From positions 771 through 64,770 of the forward strand of contig VZRS01012483.1 in assembly GCA_013398055.1 (NCBI GenBank): a stretch of DNA of 64,000 nt. The letters are read 5' to 3'. This document shows, one piece after another, positions 46,888-60,818 of the stretch; the stretch's first letter is position 1, and each line of letters starts with the position of its first letter. The stretch comes from Ifrita kowaldi (taxonomy: Eukaryota; Chordata; Aves; Passeriformes; Cinclosomatidae). Below the pieces are notes generated by a model. It saw only the letters and a list, made by a program, of their open reading frames with translations, was not told the DNA's origin and did no database searches. A program made the translations under genes and the position numbers.

Positions 46888-49800
46888 AACCATGGTCTTT
46901 TTCCTGTAGACTTCCTCTATAATGAATGGGCAGAAACAAACATTTTTAGAGTGTGATTTTCCTGATCATTTTCTGCTTCAAGATGAGATGAATCATGCGT
47001 TATAAGCACTGATTTCTCCCCACTGAGAAAGGGGTATTTATATTCTCCATATAGCAAAATAAGGATGAAATATTCAAATACAGATGTCTTCATTTGGACC
47101 ACATAGAACTAAGTAGAATCCTATTCCCACACGCTGCAAAACCTGGGGAAAAAAATTCCTGTAGCCATGATTGCAAGTTTATAATATCCACAAGTGTTGC
47201 AAGGCTTGCAAATCTTTTAGCACAAGCAAAAGCTCGATTTGAGTGTCAAGTCACTTATTTTATAGTCTGAATGGGAATGACACCCCCATGAAAACCTGTC
47301 CCTCTCTGCAGCTGCTGTGCCCACCAGAAAACTCAGTTGAGCTGCTCCATCTGACACATCTGAGAGGAATGTGCCTCTTCCACGGTGCAGAGAGCAACTT
47401 CAACACCAGCAGCTGTTTGTGAAGTGCCGTGTTTGCTCTGCATCGCGAAGGGATCAGCGATGTGAGAACGGATGTCTTGGCTGAGCCCAGCCATAAAACA
47501 TCCTTGTGGTAATTAGGATGGACAGGTTCGGCCAAGGTTCACTGTCTCAGCTCGTTTTCAGCACTTTGGGAGAGTTTCAGCCTCGTCCTCAGCCGATCAT
47601 TGTTACTCTGTTGAAATCAATGACTCGACACCAGTTGCTCTCTGGTGATACATTACTTTTTCTCAATCTCTGTAAAAACCTATGATCACTTCAGAAGGGC
47701 TATATCATTTATCTAGGTTTATTACTTAATAATTTTGCCTCTTTTCTTCATGGAAAAGCCATACTGGAAAAAAATTTCTCCTCTCAAAGTGCTCCTTCAC
47801 ATCCCTCTAGGAATGTGCTCCAGTCTTGAGATAGGTTTTATGTGGAGGCCCTTTTTTAGCTGGAGCATCACACACCAGAATAAAATCAAAGAACCTGGGG
47901 GAAACAATGAACAAAACTGTGAAGAGCTCATAACCAAACCAACACAGGGAGGTGGGAATATGAACATGATGTTGGCCTGGATGTGAAAGTCAATGACTGC
48001 TTGAGATGGCTCATTCCTAACCTTTGACATCTACATCTCTTTTTCTTCCTGTTCTTTGAAAACTTCTGCAGCATAACAGATCAAAAAGGCATTTTGTGTC
48101 ATAAATTTAGTCCAGACGTTCTCTTTCTTCAGGGTGCCTGCACCTCATAAAGGAAAACAAGTGAAACAAACCCCAGCACCCATCAAATTCTGTTTTGATC
48201 TGCAGGCACAGGCCCAATTATTATTAAAATGAGGTTGGCTATTAGAAATCAGCACATGGCATTTAAACTTTTCTTTCTGCTTTGACAGACTCCTCCAATT
48301 TATATTGAAGATTAAGGACATGCATGTATCTGTCCCATCAGAAATGCTTTCCATCAAATTTATTCATATGGCACCAATAAACTAATGCTGAAAGTCATTT
48401 GAACATTCATTAATATTGTGTTCTGGAGGGATTTTTTTATTTACTTGTTAAAAGAAGTGTGATGCCAGTTTTGTAATTTTACAGATAATAGTCTTGTCTA
48501 GACACATTTACATTACAAGCTATAGAATTCCATTTCTCTGGGACGACACCTCAGCTGTAAGATTTTTTTGTCTGACAGTCATTTTTTCTCTAATTTAACT
48601 CAGAACTTCCCACAATTAGAATAGTTGTTCAAAAATAGTCAGTTCATGTGAATCTGAATAAAGGCATCTTAGCCACTGTACCTGGATGAACCTGACATTG
48701 TTTTTTTGAGATATTTTAGCTATTAAATTCAGTGATATCAGTCACTGTTTTCTGTCTGAGTTGCTGTGTTTCTCCCAGGCAATCTTGGTTTCACTACCTC
48801 ATTCTTGCCACCTTTTGACAGCAGCTGAAAAGTTGCTCTACAACCCTAAAGAAAACATATCCAAGGAGGAAACTTGTAATTTTATTCTAACCTACGACAA
48901 TTAAATACTGAATATCCATACTCTTCATCAAAAGAATCACAATGTGCCAATAAGAGGGGCCAGAGTCCTCTGTTGAAATAAATGTGGAAATCCTTCCTGC
49001 AAATCGTCCCTTCTGCTAATATTTCGCTTACTCTTTCAACATTTTTCACTTCACTGGAATTGGAAATACTTAAAGCAGGTAGAAATAGTGGGACTGAAGC
49101 CACATGTATTTACTGTAGGAATCAGAAATATGTTCCTCAACGTTTATACTTAATTAATAAAACCTTTGCAGCTTTCTCTAGGAGAAAGGAACTTTACCTT
49201 TCTTTCAGCACTTTAATGAACAGGTCCAGAGCAAAAATTTAGGCAAGATATGCTTTTGGTTTATTTGAAGATGCTGCCTGTCCTGTGAATGAGATCAGTG
49301 AGAGTCTCTCCCTAGACTTTGCTGGGATTAAATTCAAGACAGACTTGCAGAATACCCCAGTGACCACAGTGTCTGCATTCCCAGCAACTCTTTTCCTAAA
49401 GGCCCAAGGAGGGCAGACTGGAGCACTGTGTGAACACTTTTGAATAAAACAAATATATAATATATTTTATCAAAGTTCTTTCAACTTCTAATGGTTTAAA
49501 CCAGTCTTGCACTAGAATTTTGCAACAGACTTTTTTTCCCCATTCCAACAGAAAGTCAGGAGCATGTTCCTTGTAATCTGTTTTCATTAAAATGTTTTAA
49601 AGATCTGTTATAGAGAAGAGTCACTACCTTAATGTGTATTTGGCTAATTAAGGACACCTCAAAGCATGTCAGAGCATTAGCCACAATCTAAAAAAGATAA
49701 ATGTTTAAAATCATTGGCCTGCATTAGGAGCTTTGTGAGATCTCTAAATATATTCCACTGTGCTTTCACACTTTTGCTAAATGTTCCCCCTGTTTTCCTT

Positions 49801-50274
49801 TCAGACAGGATTGTTTCTGTATCAGGTTAGAGGCTGTATTCCTACTCTCTGTTTCCTTTGGTATTTGTTGCTAACAGTAATTTTTGTTTGTTTCTGTTTT
49901 ATTCTTATTTATTTTGATCTTGTGGAGTGATCCACACTGGCTTTGCTGTCAAGAGATTTCATTTGTGTATGAATTCCTCACTCTCCTTTCATAAGCTTGA
50001 TTTATGACTTGCCTTTGAACCTGTGGGTTTTATCTTGTACTAACTGTGAATTTGAGACAGAGCTGTACTAATTTGTCATCTTTTGCTACATAAAGTTTTT
50101 TGTTCTGTGCTTCCCTTTTCATTCATTGTGAAATGTACAACTTAGACTAAGACTGACTAACAACTGACTGTTGATTTCTTTTAATACTTTTAATATTTAA
50201 AATTTACTTGGACTCTTTGAAGAGCTAAAAATTTGGTCACCCTAAGGCCTTTTCCTGCCATGCACTTAAGAGAT

Positions 50275-50336
50275 GGATTTGATGAACCTTTTAGGTGCCT
50301 TCCAGCTCGGAATATTCTGTGATAATCTGTGATAAT
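50275..50336 (+). mobile_element. CR1-type 3' tail fragment
   Basis: 'CCTTTTAGGTGCCTTCCAGC' followed by 'TCGGAATATTCTGTGATAAT' and a repeated CTGTGATAAT unit matches the last about 60 bases of CR1-type elements with a TATTCTGTGAT-style terminal repeat. It is very short, so it could also be the tail of a CR1-mobilised SINE whose head has decayed. Confidence 0.8.
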
Positions 50337-52174
50337 TGGGAAAATCAATTGCTAAAAAATAATGAATACAAAACCACCTCTTTGGCATAGCCCTCCTTAT
50401 TGTATGGGAATATAAATGTAGTCAAAAGGAGGTGATTAGTAATTATTTTCATTAAAAAGAAACTCAGTCTCTAGGCTGTGGTGTAAAATGCTCTTTATAT
50501 CCTTGTGATGAGCTGTACAGGCAGCTCCCTTTCTAAACTGAATTTCTTTCAAGAGTGTGTTCCATTGAGTCAACCTCTGTCTTCAGCAGTACCAAGCAAA
50601 TTTTTGGCATGATTTACTTTTTAATTATTTATTTGGATCGGTTTTCTGTGAGGCTTCTTACTTGGCTAATAGTAAGATATGAAGTTAAGCCACACACGTG
50701 ATTTGAACTGTAAGACAGAGCAGCCCAGAGGTTTATATTGCCTTCAATGCCTTTAATTTAGCAAGGTTTTGCAGAAAGGGTTTTGGAGCAGTGTAGATGT
50801 TATCATTAAAGAAATAATAATAATTTTTTTTAAAGGTTCATTGATATACCCTTACCTTGTCCCACAAAAGGTGTTTGCTCAGGTGTTGCCTTCAGACGCT
50901 GCTTTACAGCTTGGCTTGTGGACCTAAATAATCATTAGATAAACCCTGGGGAGTGGAGGATTGCCAAGAAGCAGATGAGCAACAAAAAGTAAAAGCAGGG
51001 AGAGAAGGACATGAACGGAAGTAGAGAGTGAGAAATTTTCCAGGACTGAAGGCAAGAGGAAAAAAGATTAAAAGAACAAAAAGTAGTCACTATATCTTTG
51101 AAAGCTTTTGAGGGATAGAAAAGTACATGTAACAGAAATATATTGAAATTGGAAGAGCTTTTTTTATTAGAAAGAAATATTGTTTCATTCATCTAAAAAT
51201 TAGATATAATTGTCAATATTTTATAACTTTGTACTCTGCTGTGAAAAGTTTTATAGAAATAGAAGTCCTTGAGAAAGGTTTGCATTGTAAGCAGATAAGC
51301 AATTAAGGAAAAGGAGTTTGTTACCATAACAACTTCTTATTGACCCTTTTATTGAACATAAGAATCTCAGGAGTACCTTGTATTTTAACAGTATTTTACA
51401 GATTTGTAAAGTAGACAGAGGAAGTGATACATAAATCCACTTTTCATATTTAGTTGAAAAAATGACACATTCAGCTTCTGGAGAGCAGTTTTCTTTCTGC
51501 TATATTTAAGTTCTCCTTTGCTGCTTTTGAAAGCACACAAATATTCAGAAAAAAAAAATTTAAAAGGTATTTATTTGCAACTCCCTGGCTCTGTTCCAGA
51601 TTCTTCCTTCAGTGTGTGGAGACAACAAGCAGACGCTCCTGCTACTGGTCAAAAAGATATTGTGAAGGTTGTGAAGGGCTTCTTGGTGAATTCTTGTGTC
51701 CTCATGGGGCTGAAAGGGAACTTTTTACTAGTTACAGCCTTTTCTGGAAGAGACAGCAGAGCTAAAACCAGACTCAAAGCAGTGACAGAAAGTTCCTCTC
51801 AGCAGCTTGTCTTTAAAACCATGGGGAGACTGGTCCTGATCAGCCTTGCTAGAACAATACTGTGCATGTCCTTTAATGGGCACTCCCCATCATCAGATTG
51901 GTGCCAAGCTCTTGAAAAGTATGAAACTCTCTGGGCCTGTATTCAGTGACCACACACTGTTGTCCCACCACTGCTGAAGAGCATGTTAAGAAAACCAAGA
52001 AGTGGCCTTTCACTGACTAATTCCTATCAAAGAGTTCAGAACTTCGAGGCAGCCTTCTCTGAAGCGTGACAAGTGTGAGCTGTTGGTGCTGCATACCCCG
52101 AGTTAGGAGATCATTCAGACTGTTTATTTTGGGGTTTTGCCCGGGTCTAGCACAGCCATGCTTACCCTTTCTTT

Positions 52175-52205
52175 AGCTGGAATAACTGTTTTGGGTTATT
52201 CAGCT
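52175..52205. repeat. Inverted repeat with one bulge
   Basis: AGCTGGAATAAC (52175-52186) and GTTATTCAGCT (52195-52205) pair over 11 bases with a single bulged G and an 8-base loop. The stem is shorter than a typical pre-microRNA, so no RNA gene is claimed. Confidence 0.6.
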
Positions 52206-55200
52206 GCCCCAGCGGAGCCTCCGGGGAGCAAAAAGGCATTTGTGTGTTTGGACAGAGATTTCCGCAAGGAGCGGGAACAAGGCTGATGGGATCTGACAGC
52301 ACCCGGTGGGGACAGGCTAAATTCATGGATAGCAGTAGGATTTGGAGCTTAGTCACAGCATAAGCAAAGAGTGTCCAAAACCATCCATCTATCACTGTGA
52401 CAGTTCCCTGGAGCTGCTTCCCTTCACCTTTGTTAATCACATGCACAGGATCAGGCTGAGACAAGCGGAGAGCTGATCTTTGCTGGCCACAAACTGATGC
52501 CTTCAAGGCTTACACTGCCACAGCTTCTCCAGAAAATCTGTTAAGCACATTCTCAGATTCCCTTTATTGGCACGTAGTTCATTGCTGCTATCTGTTGGAT
52601 TAGCTATTATTTTTTTTCCAATTAAACCAATCACTAACACTCTGTGTGGGGTTTGAAGGGCATTAGGATATTCTTGCAGCCTGCACATTTTAGACATCTG
52701 GACGACACTGATTATGAATGGTTGAGGTGCAGATGGGGATTTCTTTTTTCCTGTTTTAGCTTTATCCTTTTTTAATTAGGGTCATGTATCTTGTGTATGT
52801 CTTGTAAATATTAAAGGGAGGCTTCTTGTCTGTGCCAGTCCTGCAGCATCAGGACCTTGGTAAAGGAAGGTTTAATGGCGACAGCAACAAGGAAAAGAGA
52901 TTCTGCCCCTTCTTAAAGTTTTACTTTCTTTACTGATGGTGAATAAGAAGAGGAGATAGATGACATAAGGCCTAATTTAGAGAGATGAGAGTTTGCAACA
53001 AAAGTTTTCCAGGAAAAATGCAAGAAAGACTTTTGCACTGAAATCTTCCATCTTGTGAAGGGCGATGTTTGCCTGTTTATGCATAAAACTCAATTTTGCT
53101 GAGGAGTCAGGTATCTCTGGACTGGTTTACTCCTCAGGAGCCATTTTAGGGTGATGGCACACGTGTACATGAATGCTGTAGAAATATTAGGTTACTATAT
53201 GAAAGAATCCGAATTCTGCTGGCAGTCTGACAACACAGATTACAAACTCAGTGCTGAATCTTTATTTTTTCTCTGTTGAACAAATTCCCTTTTCCTGCAC
53301 TCTCCCTTCTTGATGGCAGTGCTCAAAGATATTCTGAGTTTCTGCTTCCTTTAATTAACTACGAGGTGACAAACAGCATATCTCCAAGGAAGACCCAATT
53401 TAAAGGCCACTTTAGTGCAGAGTCTTCAGCTCAGTTTATAATAAACTTTAGTCCTCGTCTTCGCTGAGGAGCCTTTTCAGGTGTTTCTTACCCTCCCAAA
53501 GTACAAAATTGGTAAGGCACATGCAGGGCTTAGAGTTGTTCTGGCTTGGGTTTAGCAGTTCCATGGATTTTGTTGCTCTCTCAGTCCTGTCCTGGCTGAC
53601 AAATCTTCAGTCATAACAGCAGTTCTCTCTCCCTGGCTATTATTTCAGAAGATGATTTAAGAAAGCACTTAATAGCCTTAATGAGGACAATAAATGATCC
53701 CAGTGGAACTCATATGCAAATATTTTTTTTTAGTGCCCTGCTGAATCAGGTTTGCAAGTCTTTTCTCTAACCTCAGTGCTAGAACCACAATTTTCCTGCT
53801 GCTAACCACTCTCCCTCACCAAAGAGGGTTCATTTGGGAACAACTAATGCTTTCCCAATAACCTACAAGGCACTCCAGCTGAACATTTCTGTGCTTAGTA
53901 AATATGCTATTCAGTTGCTAAGAAGAGTAATGAATCCTTAAGTGTACATAAGAATGATTTATTGCATAATGTGAATTTACAGCCCATTACGGGAAATAAT
54001 TACATTCCACTAATTACAAAATTTAATAGTCACTCTAGCCTAGGAAACAGCAGTATGAGCAAGCAGATTTGCAGCCATGCATTCAAAAGAATGAACTACA
54101 TGAGAAGCAGTTAGCTGAAAATCAGTTTACCATTTAACCCCAGCTCGATTCAGAGATCTAATTCATGACAAAGTTGTTTTGAATTAGGTTTTTTTCCCAT
54201 GGTCAACTTTTCTAAAAACTTGGAGGAAATGGGATCATTATAAAGGTTGAGTAGAAGCATATTAAGAAGGTTCATCAGGCTTCAGATTCACCATATTTCT
54301 GATGGAGTCCCTCAGGAAGAAAAAAATCACTTTTGCCCACGGTGTGGGTGGGTTTTGCGATGGGTTTGTAATGATTTGCTTCCCTCTGTACAGTGCAAGC
54401 ACATTCCTGTGTCAGATACTGCTGCTCACACCGGGCAAGGCTTGCTGCTCTCCTCTGAGCTGTGTAGGTGATTGGTGGCTGCCAGAGCCAATTTTGTACA
54501 TGTGCAGAACAAAGGGCAGCATGTCTGCTCGGAGATTTCCAGCTGAAGTGTGGACAGTATTTATTTTACTCTTGGAAACCTGCTTCACCACTCAGGATCT
54601 CGACAAGGCTGCACAGGGTGCTGTGGGCTGCAGGCTCTACCATGGAACTTAGGAGACAGATTTTATAGCAGGAGCTGTTAAATTAAACAGGAAAATTGCC
54701 AAGGACAATTTTAGTTTGATAGAATGGCATCTAATAGGAAGTGGAGCATGTTAATTGATATGAAGGATTTGGTACTTGGTAAACTGAATGTGATGCAAAA
54801 AGAAAAGCCACCCATTCGGTGGAGTGGTCTGTTTAACCTTCTGAGTGACTCTTGTGGTTTTTAAGAGTAACTTTTTGGCAGATTATGTGTTTTGCCCTGT
54901 ACTTGGGAAAGTAAAACCATCTCTCACTGACCAAAATTTCCAATTTAACAGGATTCAGATGGGGACAGCAGATTGTCTGCAAATTGTCAGTCAGTGTGCA
55001 AATAGTGGAGTGTGTGTGGCAAAACTGTTGGTTTTGGATGCATGAATGTTGCAGAAGAGAAGATGTTAAATGATGATACTGTCCAAAGCTGACGAATTTT
55101 CTTGGAGAACAAGATAACTTCAAGAGCACACTCAGTTGCCCAAGGGCTTATTTAAACACAGCTGCAACTTTTGCTTCCATAACTTTACAAATTCTCATTG

Positions 55201-56060
55201 GGGTGAAACTGGTAAAGCAACATTTGGGCTAGTAAAGGATACCAGATACTCACGTTCACAGGCTTGAAAATTATGCTCTTGACTTATCAAGACTTAGGAG
55301 AAATGTAGTCTTTTTGAAAGTACAGAACACACCAAATATTTTTATGTATTTGAAGCCAAAGGCAATATTTCAAAACATAAGTCCCTTGACAAGTTTCACT
55401 GGGTTTGCAAACAGCTAATCAGAGATTAAGATTTTTTTTTTCTTCTAAAATATACTTAAAATTTAAGGCTTTACCAAAGGTGTTTTTTTTCCTTACCCAA
55501 CTCAAACCAGAAAAGTAAACCCAATTTTATTTCAGAATGAAAATATATGTTATTAAATGCCATTTGGCCTGAGTGTTACAGCTCTAGCCAAGCTGGTTGA
55601 TGTAAATTACTTTCATCTCTCTGTCTCATCTGGTGCTTTCCTAACTTGCTTGTAATAAAATTATCAGTGAAGTAGGAATGCCAAAAATTACCTACCTTTA
55701 ATTCTTTGTTAATTAGTCCAATTCCACTATGTCCTAGGATTTACATCTCCTATATGGAAAATGGATTTATTTTCTTCTCTACCTGCTAATCCACATGCAG
55801 ATGGAGATAGCTGCAGTTTTCTTTCTGTGCAATTTTGGTGTTGGCTGGTTATTTAAAGGAGCTTTTAAAAAATGGGAGAAGCAAAACTGATGCATAGAAA
55901 CCAGGAGGGAATTCAGTTGTATGATGGTATTTGCATGTCTGTTTGGGAAGTTCAAGCCTAAGGTTATCTTTTCCAGTCCATACATTTCCCAGCATTACAA
56001 ACAAAAGGCATTTATACCTCTGTTTACAAACTGGCTGCAACAAACTGCAATACACTTGAA

Positions 56061-56109
56061 TTCATTGCTGTTGATTTCAATACATTCACATGTTCATTGC
56101 TGTTGATTT
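56061..56109. repeat. Direct repeat, 17 bases x2
   Basis: TTCATTGCTGTTGATTT occurs at 56061-56077 and 56093-56109 (period 32). The spacer also contains ACATTCACATG, so a local duplication with later divergence is likely. Confidence 0.9.
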
Positions 56110-57228
56110 AAATAAATACTTGCAAAACAAGGAGGTCAGATCCTGAGTTTTTCTAAGCCCCCAGAGTACAAATGGATCTTGGTTTGTACCATCTGCTGGT
56201 ACATTCAGCAGTTCAGCAGTTCAGGACTACTCAACACTTTGATATGCACGCTGCCTGTAATGACAAGCTGCCTAAGTGTTGTTTCTGTGTCCTGAAGGGG
56301 TGACTATCACTCACATCAAGTTTTTTTGGCATAAAAGGTTAAATAGGAAGATTGTTACGACACTAGGTAACCTTGCCGCTGACTTGCTTTTCAAACTGAA
56401 AAATATCTTTTACTCCAACTGCAGCAAAAGCTGCCCACCTTATTGATGGATGCATCCAGCCAACAGCTGGGGAATGATACAGAGAAGGACCATTCAAATG
56501 ATTTAGCTGATGTATGAGCACTAGCCTGAAATTTATGGCTGACAGGAAAAGGACTGACCCGACTCTGAGACAGCCAGGATTTAAGTTCATGGTTTGTCTG
56601 TTGTTATCACTGCTGGATGCTGTTGATGGCCATCTGCCACTCATGTTCTGTAGCCTTGGTACTCGTGTATTTTGAAATATTTGGGCTTGGTCACATCCTG
56701 TGTCATCAGAACAGCAGAGATCACAGGCCTTAAATATAGTCTAACTTTATGTATCATGTAGACACTGTTTCTCCTCAGCAAGGGCTTCTCTTCAGAGTCT
56801 TTAGCTTAATATCCACTTAGATTCACCTAGATTTTTACAGATTAGCAAGTATTGAAAAAGTTCCTTACATAGCATGTATCCAAGGTAAGTAACCAAGGTT
56901 AAAATGGAATATTGCTGTGGTAAAGAAGGATGTATAATTTATCAATGAAGGAATTGTAGAAGGGCTTGAAGATACCTACAGATTTCTTTGCCCCAAGACC
57001 CATCCTGCAGACTCCTTTTTTATTAAAAAATCAGTATATATGTCAAACTATGCTATTTGCACAGCTCAGCAGATTTTCTTTTACCCTTTCCTACGGTCAC
57101 AAAGTCAGCGAAACTGAACCTTCAGTAGAGCTGAGCAAGTTCACTGTTGGAGTTCATTCAACCTTAATTTACGGATGGATGTGAAATTATTAGCTGGTTT
57201 CATATCTGCTGCCAGGCAGGTGGCATCC

Positions 57229-57244
57229 TGTGTGTGTGTGTGTG
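57229..57244. repeat. TG microsatellite
   Basis: Eight TG units. Expected to be length-variable between individuals. Confidence 0.85.
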
Positions 57245-59684
57245 CAGGGAACCAACTCCCCTCGCTGTGCCACAGTGGTCTGAGCAGCTTACACAGTAAA
57301 ATGGCATCTGTAGGCAGTGTGTGCCCAAATGAGGAGTGCAAAGCTTTTTAAAAGGTGCTGATGCACCCAGCAGCTGACTGTGAATAATGATTTGCCAGGC
57401 TAAACATTAATATGCTCCTCAGCTCCTGGTGAAACGCCTGATGGGGCTTTGCCAGCCAGGCAGTTGTCAATCAAACGGGGATGTGTCAGTCCCCTTTGCT
57501 TCTCAGAACTGCCCGATCCTCCGGCGTTCCTGAATTAACATCTCTGCTGGTTTTTTCTTGTAGTTCTATAAGTTTTCACAGAAGTATTTTCCTCTTGAAT
57601 TTTGTTTAGCTGCCCTTTCTCAGGTACCTTCCTCTTGCATCCCGAAATGTTTGCATCCAAGCTATTGATTGTCTCAAAAATCCATTATTACCGAGGACAT
57701 CTCAACAGCATTCCAGCTGAAGCTGACAAGAAGATGACGGATTGTTCTCATTAAACACTGATACTCATATTTTAAACAGTGCCTCAAACTTTCAAGGATT
57801 CAAAGGAGGATTCAAAGTTGGAAGAGTGGAAGACTGGAAAGATTAAAGCTCGCCATGGCCCAGAACTATGGCCAGGTCATGACCAAGTCGTGAATTCTTC
57901 ACCAACGTTTATGAAGTCTTTGGGGCTCCTTGCCTTCTTCTATTCTAGAAAGGGAAAGCCTCAGATCCTTTTACTGTTGTGTGGAGTGAGGTTTTTATAT
58001 GTAACAACAGAGAAGGAACTTCTAGTCAGGTTTAAACTTGCAAGTTTCCTCCTGGTGTGTATTAAATTCTCGTATTAGCTGGGTGTTTTAATGCTACATT
58101 GGAGTTCTAGCATAAATGTATTCTAAATAATTAACAGTAATTTCTTTAGCCTGGGTCAGGAAATTAAATCATTATTTTTAGAGAAAAGGAAAAAGTGGTT
58201 CTAACTCTGAATGTGGTTTTACATGAAGCAATTAAACTAGAACTCTGACTATGCATGACTGTGCCAGCCAGGAATTAGATCATGCTTTTATCAAGCACCC
58301 TGGTTTCCACTGAAAAAATGTCAGCATTACATCTGGCATCAGACTTTTCTTTTTCAACAACTGATAACCTGAGGGCTTTGAAAAGGCATAATAATTTTAA
58401 GTTTTTATTCTGCCATGGTGATCTGATACCACTTCCTCGCATTTTGTTGCTGCACTATTCCTGAGGCATTTTGCTAAACCACTGTAGCTGGTCTGTGGAC
58501 AGAGTAAGTTTTAATGAATGTTTATTTTAGACACAATGCCAAAAGAGGAAAAGCAAAAAAGGCAATTTTCTCTCAGTCTTTGAAAAGAAATCCACTAACT
58601 GGGACTTTTCTCCTTCCTGGTTTACTGCTAAATTTAGATCTGTGTGAGTCATTATGGAACAGTTCTGTTTCAGAAAGCAGACACTCAGTGCCACTTGTTT
58701 GCCAAAGGGGCAAACGAGGCTGCTGACATGGAACAGGAGAGTCTGTGTCTCAGCTAAACATTTGCAGTGACACATGCCACAGTCCTGAAGAGAGAAAGGC
58801 CCTGCAAACCCTACAGTGCTGCCAAGGTGTGTGGTGTTCCAGAGGAGGGATCACCATCTGCACACAGGAAACTCCCTGAGCCTGGAGAGCACCTGGGGCA
58901 GGCTGGGGCATGATCCTGCTGCACTCAGTGGCTTAAATTGTTCAAGGGTTTTCAGATTCAATCACTGGCTGAAGTTTCCCCAGTGTGGATATAAACATGT
59001 CCTGATACTCTGATTAATGGAGGGATTGACAGCTCTGTGTTTAGAACCCAGCAAAATCTTTGACTTTATCCTCCCGACCACACCCTGTGAAAGGTTTTTC
59101 ATCTGTGCACCATTACCTGCCAGGCAAGACACTGTGACATCCCTCTCTTCTCCCCTGAGATCTGTTTTCCTCTTAAAAGGACGTGAGGGAAGGGGTTTTG
59201 GGGATGTGCTTTAAATGCCACACTCCATAAAGGCATCATGCTTTGATAATCTTTCTCCCAGCACGTTTTTCAAGCGAGTGGTGATCCGGCTCCTGTCAGA
59301 GAGCCCCTGTTCATCACCAGGCGTCCCTCAGCAGGCAGCCCAGCCGTGACACCGAGGAAATAACAGCTTGCCACCTCTTCAGAGGCAGAGTCACCTTGGA
59401 GGATCTGTGCTACCTTTATTTTTCTCCCTCAGAAATGCTGTTTAGTGTACCTAAGCCTGTTATATATTTTCTTTTTTTTTTCCCCTGAATGACTAGCAAG
59501 CTGCAATTTGGTTTTGCTCATATCGCTGTCAAAAATGGAAATGGTTTGGATGCAAATTTTAACCTTAAATTGACTTGAAACAAGATGAAACTGTACAAAA
59601 GAGGATCAGCAAATGCACAAAAAGAAGCAGAGTATCTTTTTTTAATGGGTGACTTCCCTATTATTATATGTGATAAAGTATGTC

Positions 59685-59750
59685 ATTTATTCAAACTACT
59701 TATATATTAGTAATATACAATTTATTCAGAGTAGCCATATATTAGTAAAT
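59685..59750. repeat. Imperfect tandem duplication, about 33-base unit x2
   Basis: Both units (59685-59719 and 59720-59750) begin ATTTATTCA and end with ATATATTAGTAA, with substitutions and a small length change between them. Confidence 0.8.
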
Positions 59751-60818
59751 GCTAACTTCCATTTATTTACTAAATTGTTCCTTTCCACTTGAGATTTGCA
59801 TCAAAGTTTATCTGAGATTTTGACTTTAATCAGGAAGGCCTAAAATAGAATTCTAAATTTGCAATTCAAGCTTACAGTTTAACAAGGGTGGGATATTTTT
59901 TGTAGGCATGATATTGCTGGGAAAAAATAATAAAAAAGGTTGAAATAAAAAAGCAGCTTATTCTAGAAAAGGGAAGTGATATTTTTAATTAATGAGTTAT
60001 CTTTCCAGGGTCCAAATTATCCTGGATTATGGGACTGCTAGTTCTCACTCCTCATTTAGAGCCATACCTTTTGAGGAAAACAGTTCTGCCAATTTCTCAA
60101 TACCTCAGAAAATTCTTTACTTTAAATTACTCTCTGAACTGGTTTACTTTAATGAACTGACATGGGGGAAAAAAAATCTACCTTCAAAGCAAGTCTGTCT
60201 GCCAAGAGGATATGGCTGGAAAAAGCTGCTTTTAACTCTTCAAACAGTTTAACCTACTCACATTAGAAAACTCTGCTTTACTGGTTCAAAAATCTAAGAG
60301 GTCAGCGAATACTAACTCAATTATTTTATTTAAATTTCAGAAAATGTAATGAGTAACGGATAAGGAAGCAAAGGATTTATTATTTTTTAAATTATGCTGA
60401 TCTACTTCTCTGATGTAAAAAAAAATATTTTGTTTAAATTAAATTCAATCGAAATATTAAATAAATGTTATTATATTAAAGTAAAATGTTTCCTTAACCA
60501 AGCATTCCTCAGAAATAGATCCCACATTGCAGTTTCCACGTCAATATTAGTGTGTCTCCCAGAAACTTCATTATTTTCAGCTCAGAGGTTTCCACTCTGG
60601 GAGAATTTTGATTCTGAAGAATGATTGAACTTCTCCATGAGAAGAAATTAGTTTATTTAAAGCAAAACAAACCAAAAAAACAAACAGAAAAACAAAAAAC
60701 CACCCCAAAATACAGCCTACTACTCTGTTCAAATTTAGTCAACATGGAGATCTAGGTACACAAACACCATCCGAGAGATGCTGAAGATTTTATTCTAAAT
60801 TCAGATGAATATTAACAC

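Larger units (their letters stand above)
41685..50274. other. Non-coding unique sequence
   Basis: No gene is supported. It contains a second pyrimidine tract (43224-43275), an 8-base inverted repeat (43973-43994), a TA microsatellite (46850-46887), and ATTA/FOX-like rich blocks at 42871-42985 and 49618-49760 (see findings). The 160-codon minus-strand frame at 45701-46183 and the 122-codon frame at 46165-46533 show no domain or splice context. A GC- and CpG-richer patch at about 47275-47600 has no recognisable repeat or exon. Confidence 0.6.
50337..57228. other. Non-coding unique sequence
   Basis: No gene is supported. It contains a hairpin-capable inverted repeat at 52175-52205, a 17-base repeat pair at 56061-56109, and AT-rich candidate conserved blocks at 53935-54120 and 55640-55725. 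The 143-codon frame at 51518-51949 and the 116-codon frame at 54302-54652 carry no domain, and the latter competes with other open frames over the same bases. The remainder is unremarkable. Confidence 0.6.

Noticed and set aside
51518..51949. 143-codon plus-strand frame
   Set aside because: No family resemblance. Composition is like the surrounding non-coding DNA.
54137..54160. LTR-end-like 'TTTAACCCCAGCTCG' phrase
   Set aside because: Flanking sequence does not continue into the LTR family. A short chance match.
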